Positions 15,886 to 24,758 of a stretch of DNA of 36,764 nt are shown in pieces (positions within the stretch are counted from its first letter, which is position 1; the number at the start of each line of letters is the position of its first letter). The notes under the pieces were generated by a model. That model made no database searches and was not told the origin of the DNA. It was given only the letters and a program-made list of their open reading frames with translations. Both the position numbers and the translations under genes were made by a program. Origin of the DNA: an uncultured Clostridium sp. (GTDB lineage Bacteria > Bacillota > Clostridia > Clostridiales > Clostridiaceae); assembly GCA_934755305.1 (NCBI GenBank), contig CAKVLD010000026.1, positions 1 through 36,764 on the forward strand. Reading direction: 5' to 3'.

Positions 15886-16737
15886 TTATTTTTTAGTATA
15901 ATAAGCAACTCCAATACTTGCCGGACCTACATGCAACCCTATAATAGGACCTATTGTTTGATATTTTACAGGTATATGTAATTTTTCTTCTAAAGCCTTA
16001 GCTAAAGATTTTCCTTCTTCTTCACAGTTAATGTGATGAACTATTACTTCACTTAGTCCTTTTTCTTTTGCATCCTTAAGAACCTTATCTATTATTGTAT
16101 TTATAGCTCTCTTCTTAGTTCTAACTTTTTCATATACTGTAGTAACACCATTTTCTACAGTTAAAATAGGTTTTATTTGAAGAACCGTTCCAAGTAATGC
16201 TGCTGCGCCACCTATTCTTCCACCTTTTTTTAAATATCTTAATGTATCTGGAAAAAATAAAAATCTGCTACGTTCTCGTGTTTTTATAGCTATATCTACA
16301 ACTTCTTCTATAGTTTTTCCTTCTTTAGCAAACCTTGCTGCTTCTAAAACCTCATATCCCATCTGCATACAATTTGTCATGGAATCTATAATTTCTATTT
16401 TTGCATTAGGATATTTCTCTAAAACCATACTTTTAACCAAATTAGCACTAGAATATGCTCCACTCATTTTAGAAGATAGAAAGATTCCAACTATATCATC
16501 CCCTCCTTTAACCACCTCTTCAAAAACCTTCATCATTTCATCTAAAGATGGTTGGGAAGATTTTGGCATTTCCCCTGTTAACTCCATTTTTCTATAAAAC
16601 TCTAAGTTATCTAAATCAACTTCTCTATAACTCTTACCTTCTAATATTACATTTAATGATACCACATTAATATCGTAATCCTTTATATATTCTTCTGGAA
16701 TATAGCTAGTGCTATCAGTTATAATTTTAACACTCAT
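15886..16737 (-). CDS. DegV-family fatty-acid-binding protein
   Basis: A 283-residue two-domain DegV/FakB-type protein. The family binds a fatty acid for phosphorylation by the kinase FakA. Signatures are TDSTSYIPEEYIKDYDINVVSLNV at the start, SQPSLDEM around 81, LSSKMSGAYSSA around 105-116, and the C-terminal GPIIGLHVGPASIGVAYY. No membrane segment. It is a single gene with GGAGGC upstream of its ATG. Clostridia carry several DegV paralogues, so the particular lipid cannot be predicted. Confidence 0.93.
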   Translation of the reverse strand: MSVKIITDSTSYIPEEYIKDYDINVVSLNVILEGKSYREVDLDNLEFYRKMELTGEMPKSSQPSLDEMMKVFEEVVKGGDDIVGIFLSSKMSGAYSSANLVKSMVLEKYPNAKIEIIDSMTNCMQMGYEVLEAARFAKEGKTIEEVVDIAIKTRERSRFLFFPDTLRYLKKGGRIGGAAALLGTVLQIKPILTVENGVTTVYEKVRTKKRAINTIIDKVLKDAKEKGLSEVIVHHINCEEEGKSLAKALEEKLHIPVKYQTIGPIIGLHVGPASIGVAYYTKK

Positions 16738-16823
16738 TATTTGCCTCCTAAAATCATATAAATTTCTTTATGTTTATTTTAGCACCTTTTACAATTTAAT
16801 ATAACATGATAGCACTTTTTATT

Positions 16824-17551
16824 TTATCTTACCTCAAAATTCCCCATACTTAAATCCACCTTTTTAAAAGGTAATTTGCTTTCTGAATCAAGAGAAAATA
16901 AAAGTTCCATTATCTATCGCCATTATATTCCAAATTCTATAAGTTCCCTCTTTAAAATTATCATCTATATTTATATATCCTTCAAAGTAACCTGTCTCTT
17001 TGTTGAATTCAAGATTAACATGCTTGAATTCATCTCCTGTAAGCCCTTGATAATTTACTGTTATTCTACTTATTCCTGACTTATCTACTGCTTTAAGACT
17101 TACTTTTACCTTATCTCCCTTTTCTACATATGATTTATCTACTGAAACAGTATCTTCATATATTGTTGGTCCTATCATATCTACATCATCTTTACTAGTA
17201 ACATTAGTTTCTGATACTTTTATATTACCTTTGCTTAAATCAGCTATTTCTCCTGATGCATCCTCTACTACATCTTTATTATAAATAAATTTACAATTAT
17301 AATTGTTATCTTGAGCAAATATACGCAACACTTTCCATGTTCCAGATTGAGTCTCTTCAGTTATAAAAAATTCCCCTTCATATTTTCCTGTACTTTCATT
17401 ATACTTTAACTCAATATCTTGGATATTTTTAGATATTGGTCTGATGTTCACTCCCCATAACATTAATACTTCCTAAATTAATAGAGCTTACAATTATCAA
17501 AATCCCTAATAACTCTCTTTTCTTCCTTAAATTCAAATTCACTTTTAACAC
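16824..17551 (-). pseudogene. Decayed secreted protein with tandem Ig-like repeats
   Basis: An AGGGGG site precedes two in-frame GTG codons, and the better-spaced one is at 17540-17542. From there a clear signal peptide is encoded (MNLNLRKKRELLGILIIV, then SSINLGSINVMG) which reaches a stop after about 37 codons. The body reads in another frame from 17463: part of one repeat ending DLSKGNIKVSETN, then a complete second repeat ending TYRIWNIMAIDNGTFIFS at a stop (16888). Shifting by one base restores the expected repeat end, KKVDLSMGNFEVR, with a stop at 16824. Repeat 1 also lacks the first 45 or so residues present in repeat 2. The gene thus carries two frame breaks and probably an internal deletion. 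Intact relatives would be exported repeat proteins. Confidence 0.8.
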
Positions 17552-17638
17552 TCCCCCTCTTTTTAAAAAGAAAACAAAGTCCTACTTATATTATATTACA
17601 ATACAAGAAGAACTTTACATATTTATTGTTTTATCTTT

Positions 17639-19759
17639 TTATAATTCGTATATATCAGAAAATTCTATATTACATTTTTCTATCTTAGAAGATAAATTGG
17701 CTTTTGTAGCTTTTTTATTATCTTGCTCTTCAATCTTCTTTATAGGAAGCATAAAAGTAAATTTAGATCCTTTTCCAAGTTCACTTACAACATCTATTTT
17801 TCCCTGATGCATTTCAACTAAAGACTTTACTATAGAAAGACCTATACCACTACCTTCAACTTTTCTTGTAAATATATTATCCACCTGCATAAATCTATTA
17901 AATATAATCTCTAGCTCTTCTTTAGCAATACCTATACCATTATCTTTTATTGAAACACACACATAATCTTTAATATAAAGAGCAACTTCAATTTTACCAT
18001 GTTTATCTGTATATTTTATAGAATTTGAAATTAAATTTAATAGAATTCTTTCTATTTTTTCTGGATCACAAGCAATTATAAATTCTTCAACCTCTGTATC
18101 AAATGTAATACTTATATTCTTACCTTTAACATACTCCGCCACTAAGGTTATTATATCTTCAACCAAAGAAACTATATCACGATTCTCTAAATTCACATTA
18201 TAATAACCTGCATCTATTTTAGTCATATCTATAATATTATTAGCAAGTCTTAGAAGTCTATATGAATTTTGCTTTATAGATTTTATATATTTTTTAATAT
18301 TTAAAGTAGAATCAATATTTATACTTTTATTTTCTACACCGTAATTTACCATTTGTATTGTTGACAAAATTATATTTAACGGGGTCTTAAATTCATGGGA
18401 CATATTTGCTAGGAATTCATTTTTTATGCTTTCTAATTGTAAAGCTCTTTCATACTTCTTTTTTTCATCTTCTAATTTCTGTTCATCCGTGATATCTTTT
18501 GCTGTTACTATCCAATTATCACTTTCCTTTATATAAACTAATCTCCAATCCAATAATTTATATTTTCCAGACTTGCACTTAAATTTATTTACATTTTTAA
18601 CCAAAACTGAATCTTCTTTTTTAATTACTAAATTTCGTACCTCTTCTACTTCTTGAGGATGAACCAAACTTAATAATTCTTTATTCAAAAGATCTTCTTT
18701 TCTCCATCCTACATTAGCTTTCCAGCCAAGATTTACTTTTCTTATAATTCCTGCACTATCTATACTTGCCATTATATCTGAAGCTGTCGCTAAAAAACAT
18801 TCTAATTCTTTTTCTGATTTTCTTCGTTTTAATATTTCATCATTAAATTTATTTACTATTTTGTTTGCATATATTAATGCAGCTATTTGATTAGACATTA
18901 TTTTTACTATACAATCATCTATGTTCATATTTTTATTAAAATCTTTATATAAAATATTAAATATTCCCAAAATATCATTATTAAACTTTATTTTATAATT
19001 TCCAATATACTTGATTTCTCTTTCTAAAAGAATAGCTTTATTAGGAACATTATTTACCGATTCTAATTTAATTATTTTATCTACTTCTTCAGAATAATCA
19101 ATAGTAGCAAATACTTCTTTTTTTATGTATACACTATCTAAATTATCTTCCGAACTTATATAATTACCAAAAGATAGATACTTAGTTAGGGACTCTAGTT
19201 CTTTATCATATATGAAAACATTAAATCCATCACAACTTAAGGTTTTAAAAAGTTCTTGTTTAATATTATCTAAAACTTGCATAACATTAACTGCTTCATA
19301 ACTATTATAAAAAAAACTATCTCCTGATTTTAATGGTTTAGACCACTCATTAGGCTTTTCACTATTCTCTTTTATTATTAAAGATTCTTTTTCGCCTTCG
19401 CTTCTTATCCCAATATATTTATTTATATTATTTAAATCAATTTGAAGGTACTTGTCCTTTAATATAAAAAAGTACCTCTTTTCTCCTAATACATTTGAAT
19501 TAATAACGTCCCCTTTAAATTTGAGTTTTTCATTATCTGATGTATAAAAATCTAATTCTACTTCTTTTCTTACACTATTTTCATTTATTTCATTCAGCAA
19601 AAATTCACTTTTTAATATACTATCACTTATATTACAACCTTTTATATCACTAATTGAATATTTTAATCTACTTAAAAACAAATCATTGCAAAACTCTATC
19701 TTTCCATCCTCGTCACATATAACGATATTATTATCTATATTATTAAATAATTCATCCAT
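17639..19759 (-). CDS. Soluble PAS histidine kinase, orphan (paralogue A)
   Basis: A 706-residue sensor kinase with no membrane span. Domains in order: a PAS-like fold (1-105), a GAF-like region (150-305), a second PAS (318-425), a HisKA dimerisation domain with phospho-acceptor His455 in ANMSHEFKTPL, and a HATPase. The HATPase shows N box NLISNSIKYT, DNGIGI and EGSGIGLSIVKSLVEMH. No receiver domain is fused and no response regulator lies in the window. AGAGGTG precedes the ATG. A close paralogue lies immediately upstream. Both end in a tail of the form C-N/D-IEF-S/A-DI. Orphan clostridial kinases often feed Spo0A, which is a hypothesis here. Confidence 0.92.
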   Translation of the reverse strand: MDELFNNIDNNIVICDEDGKIEFCNDLFLSRLKYSISDIKGCNISDSILKSEFLLNEINENSVRKEVELDFYTSDNEKLKFKGDVINSNVLGEKRYFFILKDKYLQIDLNNINKYIGIRSEGEKESLIIKENSEKPNEWSKPLKSGDSFFYNSYEAVNVMQVLDNIKQELFKTLSCDGFNVFIYDKELESLTKYLSFGNYISSEDNLDSVYIKKEVFATIDYSEEVDKIIKLESVNNVPNKAILLEREIKYIGNYKIKFNNDILGIFNILYKDFNKNMNIDDCIVKIMSNQIAALIYANKIVNKFNDEILKRRKSEKELECFLATASDIMASIDSAGIIRKVNLGWKANVGWRKEDLLNKELLSLVHPQEVEEVRNLVIKKEDSVLVKNVNKFKCKSGKYKLLDWRLVYIKESDNWIVTAKDITDEQKLEDEKKKYERALQLESIKNEFLANMSHEFKTPLNIILSTIQMVNYGVENKSINIDSTLNIKKYIKSIKQNSYRLLRLANNIIDMTKIDAGYYNVNLENRDIVSLVEDIITLVAEYVKGKNISITFDTEVEEFIIACDPEKIERILLNLISNSIKYTDKHGKIEVALYIKDYVCVSIKDNGIGIAKEELEIIFNRFMQVDNIFTRKVEGSGIGLSIVKSLVEMHQGKIDVVSELGKGSKFTFMLPIKKIEEQDNKKATKANLSSKIEKCNIEFSDIYEL

Positions 19760-19810
19760 ATAACACCTCTAAAACATATATTTTACAGCTAGATTTTTTG
19801 CATTATTTTA

Positions 19811-19839
19811 ATAATATATACTTTAAGACAAAAAGACAA
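19811..19839 (-). promoter_or_regulatory. Putative promoter of histidine kinase A
   Basis: TTGTCT (19834-19839) and TATTAT (19811-19816) are separated by 17 bases on the minus strand, in the 98-base gap after the second kinase. If used, the two kinases can be expressed separately. Confidence 0.45.
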
Positions 19840-19857
19840 TAATAATTTTATTTTTAT

Positions 19858-21834
19858 TTATACAATATCAGCAAATTCAATATCACATAATTCTGTTGTT
19901 GTATGCAAATATGTTTTTCTAAAAATATACTCATTATCTTCATCAATCTTTTTTATAGGTAAAGTAAATATAAATTCCGACCCTTTTCCAATAGTACTAT
20001 TTACCCAAACCTTGCCTCCATGCATTTCAACTAAAGCTTTTACTAAAGATAAACCAATTCCACTTCCCTCTACCTTTCTAGTAAACATATTCTCAACCTG
20101 TTGAAAGCTCCTAAATATATCATCCATATCTTCTTTAACTATTCCTATTCCATTATCTTTTACTGAAATTAATAAATAATCATCTTTAGCCCTTAATGTA
20201 ACTGCAATATTACCTGTTTTATATGCATACTTTATAGAATTAGATATTAGATTCAATAATACTCTTTCTATTTTTTCAGGATCACAAGCTATTACCTTTT
20301 CTTCAAATTCAGTATCAAAAATTATACTTATCCCTCTTTCATTGAAATATGAAGCCGAAGCCGTAACTATGTTTTCTAGTATAGGAACAATATCACAATT
20401 TACTTTATGTATTTTATAAAACCCTGTATCAATCTTACTCATATCAATTAAGTTATTAGCTAGCCGTAATAATCTATATGAATTTTGCTTTATTATATCT
20501 ATATATTCTGCTGATTTATTATCTATATTTTTATATTTACAATTAATTAATTGTATAGTACTTAAAATTACATTTAAGGGTGTTTTAAACTCGTGAGATA
20601 CATTTGCAAAAAATTCATTTTTTATATTTTCTAATTCTAAAGTCTTTTCATACCTTTTTCTTTCTTCTAACGCCTTTTTTTCTTCAGTTACATCTGTAGC
20701 AGTTGCAATAAACTTATTAGTTTCAGAAATATATAAAAATCTCCATGAAAGTATTCTGTAATCACCATTTTTACATCTATAATTAATAATTACATTAGTA
20801 ACTTCTTTGATTTTTCTTTCTAAATTACCCATTCTATATACACGTTCCTTATCTATTTCATCAACAAAATCCATCCAATTTCTCCCTAAAATTTCTTCTG
20901 CATCCCAGCCTAGATAGTATCTCCATCCAATATTAACTTTTTCAAAAAAACCGTCAAAATCCATAATAGTCATAACGTCTGCAGCCGCTAATAGAAAAGA
21001 TTGAAATTCTTTTTCACTTTTTTTACGCATACTTAACTCCAATTTAACCTTTTTTATTAATTTGTTGATTTGAATTAATTCATCAACTTGTTTTATAATA
21101 CATGTATATATATTTCTATTTCTTATTGAATTATATTTTTCTAAATTCTCTAAAAATACTATAACTACAGCATTCACATCATTTTTAAATTTTATATTAT
21201 ATGTAACTGAATATTTTAAATTATTATCTAATAGTTGGTTTTGGCCAATAAAATAAGCAAAATCATATATACTATTTAGTTGACTATTTACTTTATTTTC
21301 AATTAACGCATTATAATAATTTATAAAAGTAGAATCATTTATATCTATATTATCTTTTGTTAATACAATTGGATACTTATTTTTTAAATTATCCTTAATA
21401 AAAATATTAATACATTTTGAATTAGCATTCTTTAATATTTCATCTTTTCCATCTTTAAATGATTTTAAAACATTCTCATTGTTATTATTATTCATAATAT
21501 TAAATACGTCATATATATCACTATATTTATTATCATAAATAACTACACTTTCTGCACCTGTTTCATCTACATTTTCTACAATTATGCACTTGCATTCTAC
21601 ATTATTCCAAACAACTTCTGTTATCTTACCTTTTAACTTAATAACTATTCCTTTTTTGTTTTTTAACTTAAAAAAATTCTCATTATTTTCTACAGGACTA
21701 TTTCTATAACATTCATATAATTCCTCATAACTATATCCTAATTTACATAATAAAGTACTATTACAAAATTCTATATTTCCATTTTTATTAATAATTAAGA
21801 TACCTTCTCTAATATTATTTAATATATTCTCCAT
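19858..21834 (-). CDS. Soluble PAS histidine kinase, orphan (paralogue B)
   Basis: A 658-residue cytosolic sensor kinase with the same plan as its downstream neighbour. It has an N-terminal PAS-like region (1-95) and a divergent, Asn-rich middle (100-250). A PAS (278-385), HisKA with His414 in ANVSHEFKTPL, and a HATPase (NLISNSIKYA, DNGIGI, EGSGIGLSLVKALVEMH) follow. The ATG at 21832-21834 (MENILNN) aligns with the paralogue's MDELFNN and has GGGGTG eight bases upstream. A GTG nine bases earlier is therefore rejected. The sensory middle differs far more from the paralogue than the catalytic core, suggesting tandem duplication followed by divergence of the input. Confidence 0.92.
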   Translation of the reverse strand: MENILNNIREGILIINKNGNIEFCNSTLLCKLGYSYEELYECYRNSPVENNENFFKLKNKKGIVIKLKGKITEVVWNNVECKCIIVENVDETGAESVVIYDNKYSDIYDVFNIMNNNNNENVLKSFKDGKDEILKNANSKCINIFIKDNLKNKYPIVLTKDNIDINDSTFINYYNALIENKVNSQLNSIYDFAYFIGQNQLLDNNLKYSVTYNIKFKNDVNAVVIVFLENLEKYNSIRNRNIYTCIIKQVDELIQINKLIKKVKLELSMRKKSEKEFQSFLLAAADVMTIMDFDGFFEKVNIGWRYYLGWDAEEILGRNWMDFVDEIDKERVYRMGNLERKIKEVTNVIINYRCKNGDYRILSWRFLYISETNKFIATATDVTEEKKALEERKRYEKTLELENIKNEFFANVSHEFKTPLNVILSTIQLINCKYKNIDNKSAEYIDIIKQNSYRLLRLANNLIDMSKIDTGFYKIHKVNCDIVPILENIVTASASYFNERGISIIFDTEFEEKVIACDPEKIERVLLNLISNSIKYAYKTGNIAVTLRAKDDYLLISVKDNGIGIVKEDMDDIFRSFQQVENMFTRKVEGSGIGLSLVKALVEMHGGKVWVNSTIGKGSEFIFTLPIKKIDEDNEYIFRKTYLHTTTELCDIEFADIV

Positions 21835-22247
21835 GTAATACACCCCATTATTTTTATCTACTAAACTAAATATTACAACCTTTATACTATTTAAATTTAA
21901 TTTTTTAAATTCTCATAATATAAATTATATAGATTACTACCCAAAACGTCTACCATATAATTACATAAATAATATATAATTATTTCAACCCCTCTATATT
22001 CTATATATTTATATATAAGGTTGATTTTAACTAATATTAAAGCAAAATATCTTTATTTTTTAACATAAAGGAATTTATAATTTTTTTGATAGTGAATACT
22101 GAATATCACAAGCTCTCAATTATGTAAGATAGCAAATACGTTAAAAATAATTATAGTGCCTCAAAAGAACCAAAAAGAAAAATAATTAAATGGTATTTTT
22201 ATAAGGTATTATTTTTCTTTTAGAACCTTTTGAATGGCTAAAAAATT
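21835..22247. other. AT-rich intergenic region with inverted repeats
   Basis: No convincing gene. A 13-base word ACAAGCTCTCAAT (22108-22120) recurs inverted at 23623-23635, on the other side of the alcohol dehydrogenase gene. An imperfect hairpin with arms of about 25 bases (22161-22185 and 22208-22232) lies just past the dehydrogenase stop and probably ends its transcript. Confidence 0.4.
22161..22232 (-). terminator. Imperfect hairpin after the alcohol dehydrogenase gene
   Basis: TCAAAAG...AAAGAAAAATAAT at 22161-22185 pairs with ATTATTTTTCTTT...CTTTTGA at 22208-22232, with a short internal mismatch. There is no clean T-run after it, so a terminator role is probable rather than certain. Confidence 0.5.
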
Positions 22248-23459
22248 TTATTTATACAACTTTTTCAATATTTCTATACATTCTTCTTCATTCATTATCT
22301 TGGGTACTGGATAACCTGGATTGCCTTCCTTCATCACTCTTTTAGTTATTATTTCAAAATCATTTTCTCTTAACTCATTTACCTTATTAGGTATATTCAT
22401 ATTACTATTCATATCTTTTATTTTATTTAATACTTTATTATATAAAATTCTATTATCTTCTTTTTCATCCCCTAAACCTGTATATATCGCTATTTCAGAT
22501 AATTTCTTATATATACTCTCTTTGTAGTATTCTAAAACATATGGTAATACTATAGCATTAGCTAGACCATGAGAAACACCATATATCCCTCCTAAAGCGT
22601 GTGCTATAGCATGAACATATCCAACATTTGCACGTGTAAAAGCAAGTCCAGCATAATTTGAAGCTATTAACATACTATTTCTAGCTTCTAAATTTTCTCC
22701 ATTACTATAAGCTTTTTCTAAATTATCAAAAATTATTTTTATAGATTTTAATGCATTTCTATTTGTTTCTTTTGTACCAAAATTGCCTATATAAGCTTCA
22801 ATAGCATGAGTTAATGCATCCATCCCTGTAGTGGAAGTCACCTGCTTCGGAAGAGCAACAGTTAATTTAGGATCTAAAACTGCATAGTCTGGCATAAGCT
22901 TTGGATCTACAATAGCATATTTTTCATGATTTACAGAGTCTGTTATTACAGCTGCCACAGTACTTTCTGATCCTGTACCAGCTGTTGTTGGTATAGCAAT
23001 AAATAATGGTATATTTTTTCTAATCTTTAATATTCCTCTCATATCTTTAACTTGTATATTCTTATTATTGACCCTAGCACCAATTATTTTTGCACAATCC
23101 ATAGGGGAACCTCCACCAAAAGCTATTATTCCTTTTGCTTTTGCTTCTTCATATTTCTTTACCCCTGCTTCAACACTTTCAATAGTTGGATTGGCCATAA
23201 CATCATTAAATAAATAATATCGTATATTTTCTTCCTTTAAACTTTCTATTAATTCATTTAATAAACCTAATCTTGTTATTGTTTTACCTGATACTAATAA
23301 TACATTATTTATATTTTTTTCTTTTAATATAAATGCAATCTTTCGTACACTATTTTCTCCAGATATTACTTCCTGTTCTTTAAATTTAATAAACTTCATT
23401 CCAAACTTAAATATTCCTTGATTAGCTCTATAATAGGCTTTTTTTATATTCCAAATCAT
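22248..23459 (-). CDS. Iron-containing alcohol dehydrogenase
   Basis: A 403-residue group III dehydrogenase. The Rossmann half has GGGSPMDCAKIIGA (about 115-128) and IPTTAGTGSESTVAAV. The metal-binding half has GMDALTHAIEAYIG and HAIAHALGGIYGVSHGLANA, supplying the Asp and His ligands. It would reduce an aldehyde or ketone, or oxidise an alcohol, with NAD(P)H; butanol or similar fermentation chemistry is possible but the substrate is not readable. The first 25 residues (MIWNIKKAYYRANQGIFKFG) are an extension ahead of the normal family start. It stands alone. Confidence 0.93.
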   Translation of the reverse strand: MIWNIKKAYYRANQGIFKFGMKFIKFKEQEVISGENSVRKIAFILKEKNINNVLLVSGKTITRLGLLNELIESLKEENIRYYLFNDVMANPTIESVEAGVKKYEEAKAKGIIAFGGGSPMDCAKIIGARVNNKNIQVKDMRGILKIRKNIPLFIAIPTTAGTGSESTVAAVITDSVNHEKYAIVDPKLMPDYAVLDPKLTVALPKQVTSTTGMDALTHAIEAYIGNFGTKETNRNALKSIKIIFDNLEKAYSNGENLEARNSMLIASNYAGLAFTRANVGYVHAIAHALGGIYGVSHGLANAIVLPYVLEYYKESIYKKLSEIAIYTGLGDEKEDNRILYNKVLNKIKDMNSNMNIPNKVNELRENDFEIITKRVMKEGNPGYPVPKIMNEEECIEILKKLYK

Positions 23460-23544
23460 ATCTATTCCTCCAATTTATATATAAAATATACTAACACAAA
23501 CCACTCAAAAACTATATATCTCCTAAAAAATTAGTATATGACAA

Positions 23545-23585
23545 AAGGTGAATTATTATGTTTAAATCACATAACAATTCACCTT
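23545..23585 (-). terminator. Hairpin terminator after the P-loop kinase-like gene
   Basis: AAGGTGAATT (23545-23554) and AATTCACCTT (23576-23585) are perfect 10-bp arms, with further pairing of ATGT and ACAT inside. Only a short T-run (TTTTG) follows on the minus strand. Confidence 0.6.
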
Positions 23586-23641
23586 AGCAAATTTATAGTA
23601 TTACTACTTTATGTAAAAGTTTATTGAGAGCTTGTACACTC

Positions 23642-24226
23642 CTATGCATTAACTAAAGTTCTATCACATAAGAAATCTAAAGTTTCTTCTAGAGACTTAT
23701 TAAATTCTTCTGTTGAAGAATTTTTAAATACCCAAAGTTCTGGAATTCCTTCTGGCTTTGTAAAATTACATCCTGCAATGTATTCATCCCAGTGTTCTAA
23801 TTTCCATGTATCACGATCTGAAGCACGTTCTATCATTCTTTGATGACATACCTCTTTATCAGTTTCAACCCAGATTACTACCAGTTTAGTATCCTTTTCT
23901 GCTAACTTTTGACGGAAATTATTCATATACTCTAAATCACGAATTTCTGATGTAAATGGTGCGTTTATTAAAACTGTATCATTATATTCTAATGCTTCTA
24001 TTGCTAAATCAATTATTACTTCATATTCATAATCTCTTATATTTTCTTGGAAGAAATCAGAGCTTCTGTTATATTCCTCCCCTGCTACTTTAAATATTTG
24101 TTTTGATAAACCAATTAAAGTATCCTTATCTAGGTATACTATACCTGGTACACCTTTCGCTATTTCCTTAGATATAAAAGTTTTACCACAAGCTGGTGGT
24201 GATGTCACTAATACTAACTTTTTCAT
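23642..24226 (-). CDS. P-loop kinase-like ATPase (AAA_33/zeta-toxin-like fold)
   Basis: A 194-residue protein with a Walker A SPPACGKT (9-16) at the N-terminus, DKDTL after strand two, and VLINAPFTSEIRD. The Arg-rich lid QRMIERASDRDTWKLEHWDEY follows. This is the layout of small nucleoside/metabolite kinases grouped as AAA_33. There is no antitoxin-like neighbour, so a toxin role is not supported. The phosphate acceptor is unknown. It stands alone, with a hairpin after the stop. Confidence 0.8.
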   Translation of the reverse strand: MKKLVLVTSPPACGKTFISKEIAKGVPGIVYLDKDTLIGLSKQIFKVAGEEYNRSSDFFQENIRDYEYEVIIDLAIEALEYNDTVLINAPFTSEIRDLEYMNNFRQKLAEKDTKLVVIWVETDKEVCHQRMIERASDRDTWKLEHWDEYIAGCNFTKPEGIPELWVFKNSSTEEFNKSLEETLDFLCDRTLVNA

Positions 24227-24317
24227 GTTTTCCCCTACTTTCTTTTATCTTTAAAATACACAATATGCACTACACATTTAATTATTTTACCTTGTATTTT
24301 ATTTATCGTCTATAGTT

Positions 24318-24348
24318 TTGTGAAAGTTAATACTTTCACAATGTTTTT
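24318..24348 (+). promoter_or_regulatory. Perfect palindrome with T-run in a divergent leader
   Basis: TTGTGAAAGT (24318-24327) and ACTTTCACAA (24332-24341) are exact inverted copies four bases apart, followed by TG and six T on the plus strand. It could be an intrinsic terminator/attenuator in the leader of the small acidic protein gene, the end of a small RNA, or an operator between the divergent genes. Confidence 0.45.
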
Positions 24349-24483
24349 TAAAATTTCCTATCAATTCTTTTCTACATACTTATACATCAAATACATTATA
24401 TCACATTTCCCGATGAAATTTCTGTAACTTTTTAATTATTTTAGTAATATATTAATATATATAATTTAAAAGGATGGTACTTT

Positions 24484-24702
24484 ATGAAAAAAGCGTTTGT
24501 TATTTTACCTATAGCTGCTATAGCTGCTACTACTATTGGAGTTTTTGTTACTAAAAAAGTCAAAGGTGAATCATTATTTAAAGAAATAACTTCTGATAAG
24601 GGTGATGAACACAAAGATTCAGAAGTATGTTCTGTAGAATCAGAAGACACTGAAATAAGAGTTGATGACGATAAAATTCAAGATGAAATCCCTACAATTT
24701 AA
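24484..24702 (+). CDS. Small membrane-anchored acidic protein
   Basis: A 72-residue protein with one N-terminal hydrophobic segment (residues 3-23, MKKAFVILPIAAIAATTIGV...). A KKVKG stop-transfer follows, then a strongly acidic tail (SDKGDEHKDSEVC, EDTEIRVDDDKIQDE). There is no lipobox, so it is probably anchored with the tail on one side of the membrane. AAGGA lies nine bases before the ATG, and a perfect bidirectional terminator follows. Family not recognised. An opposite-strand open frame over the same DNA lacks coding features. Confidence 0.7.
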   Translation: MKKAFVILPIAAIAATTIGVFVTKKVKGESLFKEITSDKGDEHKDSEVCSVESEDTEIRVDDDKIQDEIPTI

Positions 24703-24707
24703 TAGTT

Positions 24708-24753
24708 AACAAAACAAAAATAGCTTAAGTGATTAAGCTATTTTTGTTTTGTT
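24708..24753. terminator. Perfect bidirectional terminator
   Basis: Arms 24708-24728 and 24733-24753 are exact 21-base inverted copies around a 4-base loop, with A-rich and T-rich outer parts (AACAAAACAAAAA and TTTTTGTTTTGTT). It closes both the small acidic protein gene and the que operon, which converge here. Confidence 0.9.
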
Positions 24754-24758
24754 CTTAT

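Noticed and set aside
23642..24226. Zeta-type toxin of a toxin-antitoxin pair
   Set aside because: No antitoxin gene is adjacent and the lid region fits general small-molecule kinases.
24318..24341. Rex redox operator
   Set aside because: The TTGTGAA half-sites are ten bases apart instead of the usual four, so the palindrome is reported without a named regulator.
24441..24650. Minus-strand frame over the small acidic protein gene
   Set aside because: It is the antisense shadow of a gene with a good ribosome binding site, membrane anchor and terminator on the plus strand.
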